NCBI GenBank assembly: GCA_045655005.1 | Contig: JAZOOJ010000018.1 | Coordinates: forward strand, 1 to 35,682 | DNA from: UMGS1908 sp045655005 | GTDB lineage: Bacteria; Bacillota; Clostridia; Christensenellales; UBA1242 | Length of the DNA stretch: 35,682 nucleotides | Direction: 5' to 3' | Shown: piece by piece, positions 16,357 to 25,215 of the stretch | Position numbering within the stretch: position 1 is the first letter of the stretch | Layout: each line of letters starts with the position of its first letter | Program-made: the position numbers and the translations under genes | Notes under the pieces: generated by a model | Database searches by the model: none | What the model saw: only the letters and a program-made list of their open reading frames with translations | What the model was told of the DNA's origin: nothing

Positions 16357-17583
16357 CTAACTAATGTTGTCATTTTCGACAGCATCGCAATCTTTCTTCA
16401 TATCATTCAACGCCTGAACAAAATCATTATTTTTTTCCAAATCAGCGAAGTACTCAACCATTTTGTCAAAAAACTCTACGCCTTGATATTTTCTAATATC
16501 ATCTTTCGTTGCAACAATATACCCAAACACATTTTCATCACCACTTGATTCTGCTTTACTTACAAAAACAAAGCCCTTTCCTTTCTTTTCTGCATTTGTT
16601 ACAAGAAGCCCAAAACTGGCTGGGTTAATGTTATGCTTTGTTGCGAACACAACAAGCATAGAATCAATAATCCTCAACTTTTCTCTCTCACTTAGAACAC
16701 GTGGAACTCTTGAATGTCTTAAATATTGTTGTGCTTTATCTTTATTTCTATACCCACGAGCCTCATTAATTTTATTACACTCATCCACCAAATCAAAACA
16801 GTAATTTAAGGGATATTGAAAACCTGTCTTCTGTGAAATCTTCTTTCCAATTAAATAGGGCAATAATAAAGTTCCAACAAACGCCCTATCAATAGAACCA
16901 ATAACAAAGGTAATCCAAGTAGTCGCGATATTAACATTAACAAAAGACTTCACCCTTTTATATTCATTTTTAGGTAAATATTTTTTTGTTTCGCCCCTTT
17001 TCATAAACTTCTTTAAAACAGACGATGCAAAAATATTCGCATCAAATTCATTAAAATTTGTACTGTATCTCAAAATTTCCCAAAGGCGGTCAAGGTCGTT
17101 TTCAACTCTTTCATACCCGTCAACAAACCCTAAAACAAAATACCCCCTCTCCTTTTGGACATTTTGCCAAAGATGACGAAACTCGTGAAGTAAGCACAAT
17201 ATATATTCTATAAGGTTGTCAGTTTGTTGCATTATAGGGTAAATGTTGACAAAGCCATAAACCCCTTTATTTTTCCAATACCTATTAACCCGACCAAAAG
17301 ACATCGCCGTATTCGATTTCTTTGTTCTTGCATTAACTTCTTCATTTTTTATAACTATACTAGAGGGTTTAATCTTAAATTCATAACACATCAAGACTTT
17401 CACAACATAATTGATAACTTCTTTCAGATTTGGGACTGTCTGCTGTAAAGATTTAAGAGCTTCACTATCGCTATTTAATATATAGATTAAAGTATTTGCA
17501 CAATTTTCGACATCTTTTTTGCTAAAATCTTCTTCACTTGCTTCAAACTTTTTAAAATCTGGATTTGCTCTCCTTATTTTCAT
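16357..17583 (-). CDS. Putative zinc metallopeptidase paralogue 4, 408 residues
   Basis: Its ATG overlaps the stop codon of paralogue 3 (ATGA), with GGGGAAGA inside the upstream gene, so the two are translationally coupled. HExxH is present as LLHEFRHLWQ (H133, E134, H137) and a likely third ligand lies in NEFDANIFAS (E179). Downstream it keeps the family blocks NEARGYRNK, EKLRIIDSMLVVFATKHNI and VFGYIVATKDD. The N-terminal IKPSSIVIKNEE and the later INPASFGLLVTN occupy equivalent places in two halves. No signal peptide; a hydrophobic patch (ATTWITFVIGSIDRAFVGTL) lies mid-protein. Cytoplasmic gluzincin-like protease is the best guess; the substrate is unknown. Confidence 0.72.
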   Translation of the reverse strand: MKIRRANPDFKKFEASEEDFSKKDVENCANTLIYILNSDSEALKSLQQTVPNLKEVINYVVKVLMCYEFKIKPSSIVIKNEEVNARTKKSNTAMSFGRVNRYWKNKGVYGFVNIYPIMQQTDNLIEYILCLLHEFRHLWQNVQKERGYFVLGFVDGYERVENDLDRLWEILRYSTNFNEFDANIFASSVLKKFMKRGETKKYLPKNEYKRVKSFVNVNIATTWITFVIGSIDRAFVGTLLLPYLIGKKISQKTGFQYPLNYCFDLVDECNKINEARGYRNKDKAQQYLRHSRVPRVLSEREKLRIIDSMLVVFATKHNINPASFGLLVTNAEKKGKGFVFVSKAESSGDENVFGYIVATKDDIRKYQGVEFFDKMVEYFADLEKNNDFVQALNDMKKDCDAVENDNIS

Positions 17584-18806
17584 TCTTCCCCGAGTTCTCC
17601 ATTTCCTTTATCTTTGCATCTCTTCTCTAATTTATATCTTTCGACCGCTTTCAAAAAGTTTTTATCCTTTTCAACTTTACGCATTAAGTCATTAATTGTT
17701 ATAATAAATTCTTTTGTCCCCAGATCTTCTATATAATCAACATTTATTTTAATGCAACCCAAAAGTTTGCTTTCATTCTTCCCCATACAATCAATAAATT
17801 GAACACCTTTACTTGAATCTCTTGCAAACATAAGACCCAAAGCAAGCGGATTAATCCCATATTTATTTGCAAGCAAAACCACCATAGCGTCACAATATCG
17901 AGTTTTATCAAGTACATACAATTCGTTTTTCTCTTTTATTTTTTTCATTGTTTTATTCGCCGACTTAATCGTCCTTGACCCATTTAAAAGATTTTTAACA
18001 TTTCTCTTATAAATTTTTTCGCTGTTACAAAATCCCATCCTTAAATCATACTCAAATATATCCATAGTGCCATAAACAATCAAAGACAGCCAATTAACCA
18101 ACAAAAATCCACCAGTTTTAGCAACACTTCCCATATACCTTTTTGCAAATTCCCTTTGACAGCGTTTTGTGTTAGTCTTAAACATATCTAAACCGCCAAC
18201 ATCTTCAAGACCCAACGATTCCACTTCTTCAAGCCATTTTAAAATATTTTGCAACGACCCAACGTTTGCGTCCAACTCACACAAACTTATATCATAAAGC
18301 AACTCGCACCAAGACTTTTCAAGGTCAGTACCATATCGGGGGATTTTATTATCCCCAGCAAAAGCAAACTTTCCATATGCCCTTAATACCTTTTGGTAGA
18401 CGTGATGCATCTCATGAGCAACAATAAAGGTAAATGTTGTCATACGCCTACTTGCAACATTACTTGACGAAAACACCACCTCAGCAAAGTATTTCTCATG
18501 GTCTTTTTCTAAGTCCTTCAAGATACGAGAAATTGCAATCGAGCCTTTCTTTCCTGAAATTATTGACATATCGTCAACAAAATCAATTTTAACACCCTCA
18601 GGATTAAACCCAAGCTCAACGCAATAAATATACCTAATTGCATAGATTAAATCGATTTTGATTTCAAGGTCGGTTTCGGTGTCATACTTTACGCCATCTT
18701 CACAATCTTTTAGTGTTTTATATATGAACCGCTTGTATGTTAACGCTTTTTTTCTCTCAGCGTCACCCACCTTTATCTTAAAAAGTTCAATTCTATTATT
18801 TTTCAT
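17580..18806 (-). CDS. Putative zinc metallopeptidase paralogue 3, 408 residues
   Basis: The ATG at 18806 has GGGGGA only about 2 bases away, a short spacing, but no better start is near. HExxH is IVAHEMHHVYQ (H131, E132, H135). The second motif CELDANVGS (E177) aligns with the EF.AD motif of the siblings. It shares with them the LNGSRTIKSAN block (the ANGHRS/NADRGFRN position) and CDAMVVLLANKYGINPLALG. It is the most divergent in its middle third, which contains a hydrophobic stretch (GGFLLVNWLSLIVYG). It has its own promoter and is coupled by a 4-base overlap to paralogue 4. Confidence 0.72.
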   Translation of the reverse strand: MKNNRIELFKIKVGDAERKKALTYKRFIYKTLKDCEDGVKYDTETDLEIKIDLIYAIRYIYCVELGFNPEGVKIDFVDDMSIISGKKGSIAISRILKDLEKDHEKYFAEVVFSSSNVASRRMTTFTFIVAHEMHHVYQKVLRAYGKFAFAGDNKIPRYGTDLEKSWCELLYDISLCELDANVGSLQNILKWLEEVESLGLEDVGGLDMFKTNTKRCQREFAKRYMGSVAKTGGFLLVNWLSLIVYGTMDIFEYDLRMGFCNSEKIYKRNVKNLLNGSRTIKSANKTMKKIKEKNELYVLDKTRYCDAMVVLLANKYGINPLALGLMFARDSSKGVQFIDCMGKNESKLLGCIKINVDYIEDLGTKEFIITINDLMRKVEKDKNFLKAVERYKLEKRCKDKGNGELGEE

Positions 18807-18887
18807 ATTCCCCCAATATTTACCAAAGCACCCTTTAATTTGTTTTAAATTTCTAGCAATCTAAAAATTTTTTATTTACATTAAATT

Positions 18888-18916
18888 ATTATATCATAAT
18901 ATACAAAAGTCGTCAA
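18888..18916 (-). promoter_or_regulatory. Sigma-A promoter for paralogues 3 and 4
   Basis: TTGACG (18911-18916), 17 bases, TATAAT (18888-18893). The leader to the start codon at 18806 is about 75 bases. Confidence 0.7.
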
Positions 18917-18929
18917 TAGCGACCTCTTA

Positions 18930-18965
18930 CAAAAAAAGACCGCAAAATTTAACTTTTACGGTCAT
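18930..18965 (-). terminator. Terminator of paralogue 2
   Basis: Stem GACCG-t-AAAA / TTTT-g-CGGTC on the minus strand, followed by TTTTTTT, a few bases after the stop codon. Confidence 0.75.
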
Positions 18966-18969
18966 CTTC

Positions 18970-20169
18970 TTATTCATTTTCATCAACTACAACTTTTTTG
19001 TTCCTTCTAAACTTTGCGATATGAAAAGTTATTTGCTCTTTTACGGCATGACTATCTCTAAGAGCTCCCAACCCTACTTTTATCCTTGAAATAAATTCTT
19101 CTTTATCAACTTCAAAAATATCACTTCCAAACACAATTGTTCCAATGATTTCATCATCACATTCTTCTTCCGACATTTCATTTGGGATATAACTCATAGG
19201 TCGTTTAAAAGTGTCACACCCCATAACAAGTCCAATTCTTTCAGGATCAATTCCACAAGACTTCGCAAGATACAAAATCATCAGGTCTGCATACTCAAAC
19301 CTTTCTTGCTTTGTCATATCGTGCTTTGATTCAAGTTGCGGTATCCTATCTTCTGAGTATAGCCTGTTCCTAAATCCCCTGTCGGCATTAATTTGATTTC
19401 TTCTGTAAATTTCATAAGCGTTCGTCGAATAAAAAGATGAATATTGTCTTCTTTTTAATTTCTTGTTTATAAAATCAATAGGAGCAGTTACAAATTTCAA
19501 AATATTTCCCTTAACAAAATTTAAATTTCGTTTCAAATCATCTTTTAACACCCAACCTGCAACTTTCCTAAGCTTTGGCGTATCAAACCCAACATCAATT
19601 GCTTCACGAACGAAAGTATAAAGCATATAGTAAGAAAACATATCTGCAATAAACTCAACTTTATCAGCCGAGTGTTTTATTAAGTATAAATTTAAGTCTA
19701 ATTTATTATTTTCATCGACATCAAGAGCCTCTAAAAGCTTTGGGTAGCTATCGGTTTTTAAAGAGCACAAATCTTCAAATGCGTGACCAAGTTCGTGTAA
19801 TGTTACCCTAATAAAATCATAAAAATCGCTAAACCTAAAAAATTGTTTATCTAAATAGGCTTTACCAAGCTGACCGTTGTCAACTTCTTTATCAGTCGCC
19901 ATAACCCAAACAGCATTAGCATGGTCTGGGACCTCTCCATATTTATCAACTTCAATTTGAATACAATCGGGAGTTACCAACATTTTATCGGCAACAATTA
20001 TTTTAAGTGACTCCATTAATTTCAACTTAATCTTAGTCAATTCTTGTTCACTAAAACTTGCTTCTTCAACGCCTAGTGTTTGATATACAAATTTCTTAGC
20101 ATCAAGCACCTTCTGTTTCATTTCTTCACTTCGACTTGTAATCTCAAACGAAAAACTTTTCTCTTTCAC
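18970..20169 (-). CDS. Putative zinc metallopeptidase paralogue 2, 399 residues
   Basis: GTG start at 20169, 9 bases after AAGGA. HExxH is RVTLHELGHAFE (H125, E126, H129); 43 residues later HSADKVEFIADMFSY gives the likely Glu ligand (E172) and the conserved A-D. Closest sibling is paralogue 1: both share the HELGH, HSADK.EF.ADMF and (R)N....A(N/D).G(H/F)R blocks. The C-terminal half (EYADLMILYLAKSCGIDPER and IIGTIVFGSDIFEVDKEEF) mirrors the N-terminal half (IIVADKMLVTPDCIQIEV and LGKAYLDKQFFRFSDF) but has no HExxH. No signal peptide. Monocistronic, with its own promoter and terminator. Confidence 0.75.
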   Translation of the reverse strand: MKEKSFSFEITSRSEEMKQKVLDAKKFVYQTLGVEEASFSEQELTKIKLKLMESLKIIVADKMLVTPDCIQIEVDKYGEVPDHANAVWVMATDKEVDNGQLGKAYLDKQFFRFSDFYDFIRVTLHELGHAFEDLCSLKTDSYPKLLEALDVDENNKLDLNLYLIKHSADKVEFIADMFSYYMLYTFVREAIDVGFDTPKLRKVAGWVLKDDLKRNLNFVKGNILKFVTAPIDFINKKLKRRQYSSFYSTNAYEIYRRNQINADRGFRNRLYSEDRIPQLESKHDMTKQERFEYADLMILYLAKSCGIDPERIGLVMGCDTFKRPMSYIPNEMSEEECDDEIIGTIVFGSDIFEVDKEEFISRIKVGLGALRDSHAVKEQITFHIAKFRRNKKVVVDENE

Positions 20170-20208
20170 CTATAAAATTCCTTAATTAACATACTTTTGA
20201 TTATGAAT

Positions 20209-20237
20209 ATTATACCACAAAAGTAAAAAATAGTCAA
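20209..20237 (-). promoter_or_regulatory. Sigma-A promoter of paralogue 2, inside the upstream terminator
   Basis: TTGACT (20232-20237), 17 bases, TATAAT (20209-20214) preceded by TTGTGG. The -35 hexamer lies in the downstream arm of the terminator at 20225-20260. Confidence 0.7.
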
Positions 20238-20260
20238 TATTGACCTAATTGACTATTTTT
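20225..20260 (-). terminator. Terminator of paralogue 1
   Basis: A perfect 13-base-pair stem AAAAATAGTCAAT/ATTGACTATTTTT with a 9- to 10-base loop, ending in TTTTTT. It is AT-rich but long, about 15 bases after the stop. Confidence 0.7.
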
Positions 20261-20274
20261 ATACAAAATTAATT

Positions 20275-21489
20275 TTAAAGATACTCTAAAATTGGCATTG
20301 GTTGAGCTTCTTTTTGGCTATTTTCTTCTTTCTTAGGCTCTTCAAATCCAACAGCAATCTCTCTTGCTTGTGGATTTTCTCTAATCCCTTTTTCAACCGT
20401 TTTATAATATTCACGCATTTGTTCCATATATTCTTTCCCGTCAAGTCTAAGCATTCCATCACCAATAAACACAAAGCCATTTACCGCCTTTTGTCCATCT
20501 TGTTGTTTCTTGTCACCTTCACCAACCCTTGAATAGCCAAGACCTTGCCCTGTACCATAAAATACAACCGTTCCCATATCTCTTGGCTCCATTCCAATAC
20601 TATCTGCCAAAACAACACTCATTGAGTCTGCAATTCTTAATTTTTCACCTTGTGTTAAGCCTGTACGCCCATAGATATTTTTAAGATATTTTTCTGCTTC
20701 TTCAACACTTCTGTGACCATTTGCTTCATTTTTCAAATTTCGTTCATACATATCTCTCGGATTCAACACAGAGCCCATTCGATATGGTTTTACAATATCT
20801 CCAACGCTATCCATAAACCCAAGCATTGCAAGTGTCACCTTTGATGTAACAAAATCAATGATTCGACCTCCACCACGTTTTGCGACTCTATACAACTGAT
20901 TTAATGTTTTCTTAGTGCCACCAATACCCTTTTTTCTGGCTTCAATAATCCACTTCATCGACTTACCATATGCAAACATATCGGCATCAAATTCGCCCTT
21001 GTCAGCGCTATGTCTTAAATCCGTTTCAGACCCATCGCCTTCACTTATTGCCTGATCCATAATATTTAATCCAGCATCAACATTTTCGCCCGAATCTTCC
21101 TTTAACGATTGTCCAACGTGTCCTAATTCGTGATCTGTTACTTCAATAAACCTTTCAAAACTAGACCTTTCAAAAAATTGCTTATCGTACACAATCTCTC
21201 CATAAAATTTAGAGCCTGGTTTATGCTTATCCCAATATGCAGCATAGAAAGTATTTGTATCATTATTTTTAATTCCAATTCTAATAGAAGATGGTTTTAT
21301 ACCAAACTCACTTGCAACCACTAGACGGATTTTCTTCGCCAACTCTCTTTTTCTTTCAGATATCTCTTCTTGCGTCATTTTGCTTTCATCAAGCCTTAAA
21401 GTATTAGTGATATACAACTCGGCTTCTTTCACCGCTCTTTCCATATCCGCCGACGAAATATTAGTTGGTTTCTTTTGGATATTAGCCAC
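20275..21489 (-). CDS. Putative zinc metallopeptidase paralogue 1, 404 residues
   Basis: GTG start at 21489 with GAGGTG 9 bases upstream. HExxH is EVTDHELGHVGQ (H120, E121, H124). HSADKGEFDADMFAYG follows about 40 residues later with the presumed third ligand E166. This Glu-x-x-Ala-Asp layout recalls the zinc site of ImmA/IrrE-like peptidases, although overall length and the C-terminal half differ. After an ANGHRS motif comes LRIADSMSVVLADSIGMEPR, then VNGFVFIGDG and EYMEQMREYYKTVEK. The tail is Glu/Lys/Pro-rich. No signal peptide or sorting signal, so cytoplasmic. It is first of the four genes and the best conserved at the zinc site. Confidence 0.75.
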   Translation of the reverse strand: MANIQKKPTNISSADMERAVKEAELYITNTLRLDESKMTQEEISERKRELAKKIRLVVASEFGIKPSSIRIGIKNNDTNTFYAAYWDKHKPGSKFYGEIVYDKQFFERSSFERFIEVTDHELGHVGQSLKEDSGENVDAGLNIMDQAISEGDGSETDLRHSADKGEFDADMFAYGKSMKWIIEARKKGIGGTKKTLNQLYRVAKRGGGRIIDFVTSKVTLAMLGFMDSVGDIVKPYRMGSVLNPRDMYERNLKNEANGHRSVEEAEKYLKNIYGRTGLTQGEKLRIADSMSVVLADSIGMEPRDMGTVVFYGTGQGLGYSRVGEGDKKQQDGQKAVNGFVFIGDGMLRLDGKEYMEQMREYYKTVEKGIRENPQAREIAVGFEEPKKEENSQKEAQPMPILEYL

Positions 21490-21524
21490 TTACAATCACA
21501 CCTCATAATTTATTTTCATATTTA

Positions 21525-21553
21525 ATTATACATCAATCTTAAGCAATGGTCAA
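21525..21553 (-). promoter_or_regulatory. Sigma-A promoter of paralogue 1
   Basis: TTGACC (21548-21553), 17 bases, TATAAT (21525-21530), about 35 bases before the GTG start and immediately after the ABC gene terminator. Confidence 0.7.
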
Positions 21554-21555
21554 AT

Positions 21556-21583
21556 ATAAAAAAGACCGATATTATTCGGCCTT
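21556..21583 (-). terminator. Terminator overlapping the end of the ABC transporter gene
   Basis: Stem AAGGCCGAAT/ATCGGTCTT with a tiny loop, then TTTTTT. The upstream arm is formed by the last codons (Lys-Ala-Glu) and the stop codon of the 21572-23386 gene, so the coding end is part of the hairpin. Confidence 0.75.
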
Positions 21584-23386
21584 TTCGTCCATAAATTGAC
21601 TATTATAAAGTTCAGCATATGCCCCATTCAAAGCAAGTAAATCGTCGTGTGTTCCTTGTTCAACCACATCGCCGTCTTTAAGTACCAATATTACATCGGC
21701 GTTTTTAATTGTTGAAAGACGGTGAGCAATAACAAACGATGTTCTTCCCTCACAAAGTTTATCCATAGCCTCTTGAATAACAAGTTCGGTTCTTGTATCA
21801 ACATTACTGGTTGCTTCGTCAAGAATTAAAAGCGGAGAGTTTTTAATCATCGCCCTTGCAATTGTTAATTGTTGTTTTTGACCTTCTGAAAGTGAAGTAT
21901 TCTCATCAAGAAGTGCATCAAACCCATTTGGCAAAGTATTAATAAAATGCTTTAAACCGACCGATTCTGCAACTTGCTCCAACACTTCATCAGACACCAA
22001 CTTCTTGTTGTACACTAAATTTTCTCTAATTGTACCACTAAAAAGCCAAGTGTCTTGAAGTATCATATCAAATAGGTCGTGAACATTAGTTCTTGTCAAA
22101 CTTTTTGTAGATACCCCATCAATCAGAATGTCGCCCTCATCGACTTCATAAAATCTCATCAAAAGATTTACAAGAGTTGTCTTTCCTGCTCCCGTTGGCC
22201 CAACGATAGCAACCTTTTGTCCAGCACTAAACTTACCTGAGAAATTTTTAATAACGACATCTTTATTGTTATAACTGAATTTAACATTTACAAATTCAAC
22301 ATCACCACGAACTGACTTTGGGTCAAGGTATGCTTTTTTATAACTTTCATTTTCCATTTCCTTTTCGTCAAGCATTTCAAATACTCTTTTAGAAGCCGCC
22401 GAGCATTGTTGAAGATGCGACATACTTTGTGCCACAGTCTGCAAAGGTTGACTGAATAACCTTGAATAGATTGTAAACGAAATAAGAGTTCCAATTGAAA
22501 CAGCCGAACTACCAGCATCAATCAAAGCAACACCTACAACAAAAATTAGAACGTAAGAAAGATTTCCAACAAACAACATAATTGGGTGCATCAAACCAGA
22601 CATAAAACCTGCCTTCCACTCAACATTTAAAATGTTATCATTATGAGCCTTAAATCTTTCCTTCTCATTATTAACAGCATTGTAAGATTTCACAACATGA
22701 TGATTTGAATAAACTTCTTCAATATGCCCGTTAATATCACCAATATAAACTTGCCTTTTATTAACATACTTTTGCGATTTAGCAAGAATAATTGACATAA
22801 ACGCAAATCCAATTATTGCTGTAAAAATAGTCACAAGTGCCAAAATCCAATTTGCTCTAAACATCATAAACACAACCCCAAAGAACAAGACAACTGCACT
22901 TAAAAGGTTTGCAACTGACGAACTTAAGGTATGTGCAATCATATCTACATCATTTGTAACACGACTTAAGATATCCCCTTTTGTTGTTGAGTCAAAATAA
23001 GAAAGTGGCAACCTATTTATCTTTTCACTTATATCGCCACGAAGCATTTTTGACATTTTCTGTGCTATTGTATTCATAATGAATTGCTGAGCATAAGAAC
23101 ATAACGCCCCAACCCCATAAAGAACAACCAAAAAATAGCAAATTTCAAGAATCCTGTCAATATTCATTGGCAAACCAAGTTTGACACTTATACCAATAAT
23201 ATCAGCAATCTCGCTAATTTTATCTGGTCCAATAATGGTAGCAACGGCACCAAAACAAGCAAAAATCAAACTAAGTACAACTACTGCATAATAAGGCTTG
23301 GCATACTTAACAACTCTTTTTAAAGCACCAAAGTCAAGTTTTTCTTTTGACATTCCTCTTGGGCCTCCGCCCATCATTCCCGCCAT
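21572..23386 (-). CDS. ABC exporter half-transporter, catalytic subunit, 604 residues
   Basis: The ATG at 23386 has GGAGGAG about 8 bases upstream, inside the end of the partner gene whose stop is one base away, so the pair is tightly coupled. N-terminal exporter membrane domain with six helices (about residues 30-320), then a nucleotide-binding domain: Walker A GPTGAGKTT near 395, signature LSEGQ near 500 (in place of LSGGQ), Walker B LLILDEATS with the catalytic Glu, and AHR switch His near 550. It has the MAGMMGGGPRG start common in the LmrA/YfiC-type family. With the upstream gene it should form a TM287/288-like heterodimer exporting drugs, lipids or peptides. Substrate unknown. Confidence 0.9.
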   Translation of the reverse strand: MAGMMGGGPRGMSKEKLDFGALKRVVKYAKPYYAVVVLSLIFACFGAVATIIGPDKISEIADIIGISVKLGLPMNIDRILEICYFLVVLYGVGALCSYAQQFIMNTIAQKMSKMLRGDISEKINRLPLSYFDSTTKGDILSRVTNDVDMIAHTLSSSVANLLSAVVLFFGVVFMMFRANWILALVTIFTAIIGFAFMSIILAKSQKYVNKRQVYIGDINGHIEEVYSNHHVVKSYNAVNNEKERFKAHNDNILNVEWKAGFMSGLMHPIMLFVGNLSYVLIFVVGVALIDAGSSAVSIGTLISFTIYSRLFSQPLQTVAQSMSHLQQCSAASKRVFEMLDEKEMENESYKKAYLDPKSVRGDVEFVNVKFSYNNKDVVIKNFSGKFSAGQKVAIVGPTGAGKTTLVNLLMRFYEVDEGDILIDGVSTKSLTRTNVHDLFDMILQDTWLFSGTIRENLVYNKKLVSDEVLEQVAESVGLKHFINTLPNGFDALLDENTSLSEGQKQQLTIARAMIKNSPLLILDEATSNVDTRTELVIQEAMDKLCEGRTSFVIAHRLSTIKNADVILVLKDGDVVEQGTHDDLLALNGAYAELYNSQFMDEKAE

Positions 23387-23387
23387 A

Positions 23388-25133
23388 CTATAACTCCTCC
23401 TTCGATAATTGAGACAGAGCAATTTCTTTGTAAAGTTCACAATTCTTAATCAACCACTCATGTTTGCCCTCTGCAACAAGCCTGCCCTCATCAAGTACCA
23501 AAATCTTGTCAGCATTTTTAATCGTTCCTATCCTTTGAGCAACAATTATAATGGTCTTTTCATCAAGAGATTCTTTAATATTTGCCCTAACTTCCATATC
23601 TGTTTTGTAGTCAAGAGCAGAAAAACTATCATCGAAAATAATAATCTCTGAGTTTTTGTAAATGGCTCTTGCAATAGAAAGCCTTTGCTTTTGTCCACCA
23701 GAGAAATTAGTTCCACCTTGACTAACATTTGCCGAAAGACCATCTTCAAGTTCAAACACAAAATCCGCTTTGGCAAGCTTTAAAGCAGTCTTAATTTTTT
23801 CATCATCAACATCTTCTGCCCCATAAGACACATTACTTCTAACATCGCCTTTAAAAAGAACTGCTTTTTGCGACACAACAGCAACTTTTTCTTGAAGGCT
23901 TTCAAAGTCATATTCTCGAACATCTTTTCCATCAACTAAAACTTTTCCGCTGGTAACATCATAAAATCTTGGGATAAGGTCAATAACAGTAGTCTTACCC
24001 GAGCCGGTGGCACCAATTATTGCAACTATTTCGCCTTTATTTACCTTAAAAGAAAGGTCAGAAATACAATCTTCTGCTCCATCGTGATATCTAAAATCTA
24101 CATTGCAAAATTCAACACAGCCAACATTATCAACTTGACTCTTTTTATTTCCACTTGAATCAATAACAGGCTTTGTGTCAAGAATCTCATTTATTCTTTT
24201 TGCAGAAACCATAGCTCTTGGCAGAAAGATAAAAATCATTACAAGCATCATAAATGCAACAACTGTTTGAATTCCGTATTGCATAAATGACATCATAGTT
24301 CCAAAAACTATTGCCTTTTCACCAATAACAGCAGCACTTATAAGATAGGCACCTATCCAATAAATTGCAAGCGAAAGACCATTTAGGCACAAAGATATCA
24401 CAGGAGATAAAATTCCCATCACTCTTGAAGTAAAAAGTCCAGATTTAGTAAGTGCAACATTTGCTTTCTCAAACTTTCCCTCTTGAAAATCTTCTGCATT
24501 AAATGCTCTTACAACTCTGACACCAGAAACACTTTCTCGTGTAGCACTGTTAAGATTGTCTGTAAGCGACTGCATCTTCTTAAACTTTGGCAAGCATAAA
24601 GAAATGCAAACAGCAACAACCACCAAAATAATAAGCACAGTAACAACTGTTGCCCTTGTCCATTCAATGCTTGTTTCAGATATTTTACAAATAGCCCACA
24701 CAGCAAGAAGAGGTGCTTTTATAAGCATCTGAAATCCAAGAGCTAAAAACATATGCACTTGATTTATGTCATTTGTGGTTCTTGTAATCAAACTTGGAGT
24801 ACTGAATTTTTTCATCTCAAAATTTGAAAAAGATGTTACCTTCGCGAACATTCTCTCACGAGTAATATAGGAAAATGAACTTGCAACTTTGATAGTGCAA
24901 AATCCGCAAGCAAAAGCCGACAACATACTTCCCAAAGCACAAAGCAACATCATAAAGCCGTTGTTAAAAACAATCCCCATAGATAGTTGACCGTTGCTAG
25001 AAATCTCAGTTGTCAGTTTTGCGGTATAGTCAGGCAATGTTAAATCAAGCCAAACTTGAATAACAATAAATGCAACGGCACCAAACATATAGAACCAATC
25101 TCTTGTCCTAAGTCCCTTTATCAATTTAAACAC
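23388..25133 (-). CDS. ABC exporter half-transporter, degenerate-site subunit, 581 residues
   Basis: GTG start at 25133, 9 bases after GGGAGA; longer frames to 25202 lack a ribosome-binding site. Six-helix exporter domain, then a nucleotide-binding domain with Walker A GATGSGKTT near 376 and a full FSGGQKQRLSIARA signature near 478. Walker B reads IIIFDDSFSALD, with Asp in place of the catalytic Glu, and the switch His is Gln (IVAQRIGTI). This pattern is normal for the non-catalytic member of TM287/288- or YheI/YheH-type heterodimers: its own Walker B is inactive while its intact signature completes the partner's active site. Last codons carry the ribosome-binding site of the partner. Confidence 0.9.
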   Translation of the reverse strand: MFKLIKGLRTRDWFYMFGAVAFIVIQVWLDLTLPDYTAKLTTEISSNGQLSMGIVFNNGFMMLLCALGSMLSAFACGFCTIKVASSFSYITRERMFAKVTSFSNFEMKKFSTPSLITRTTNDINQVHMFLALGFQMLIKAPLLAVWAICKISETSIEWTRATVVTVLIILVVVAVCISLCLPKFKKMQSLTDNLNSATRESVSGVRVVRAFNAEDFQEGKFEKANVALTKSGLFTSRVMGILSPVISLCLNGLSLAIYWIGAYLISAAVIGEKAIVFGTMMSFMQYGIQTVVAFMMLVMIFIFLPRAMVSAKRINEILDTKPVIDSSGNKKSQVDNVGCVEFCNVDFRYHDGAEDCISDLSFKVNKGEIVAIIGATGSGKTTVIDLIPRFYDVTSGKVLVDGKDVREYDFESLQEKVAVVSQKAVLFKGDVRSNVSYGAEDVDDEKIKTALKLAKADFVFELEDGLSANVSQGGTNFSGGQKQRLSIARAIYKNSEIIIFDDSFSALDYKTDMEVRANIKESLDEKTIIIVAQRIGTIKNADKILVLDEGRLVAEGKHEWLIKNCELYKEIALSQLSKEEL

Positions 25134-25215
25134 TTCAACACATCTCCCTTTTAATGATTTTATTAGAAATATATAAAATAGAGGAAGATTTTTCCCCAGC
25201 AAATTTCTCTAAGTC

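Noticed and set aside
16357..21489. Metallopeptidase genes as secreted or cell-surface proteases
   Set aside because: None of the four has a signal peptide, lipobox or sorting signal; the mid-protein hydrophobic patches are not consistent among copies.
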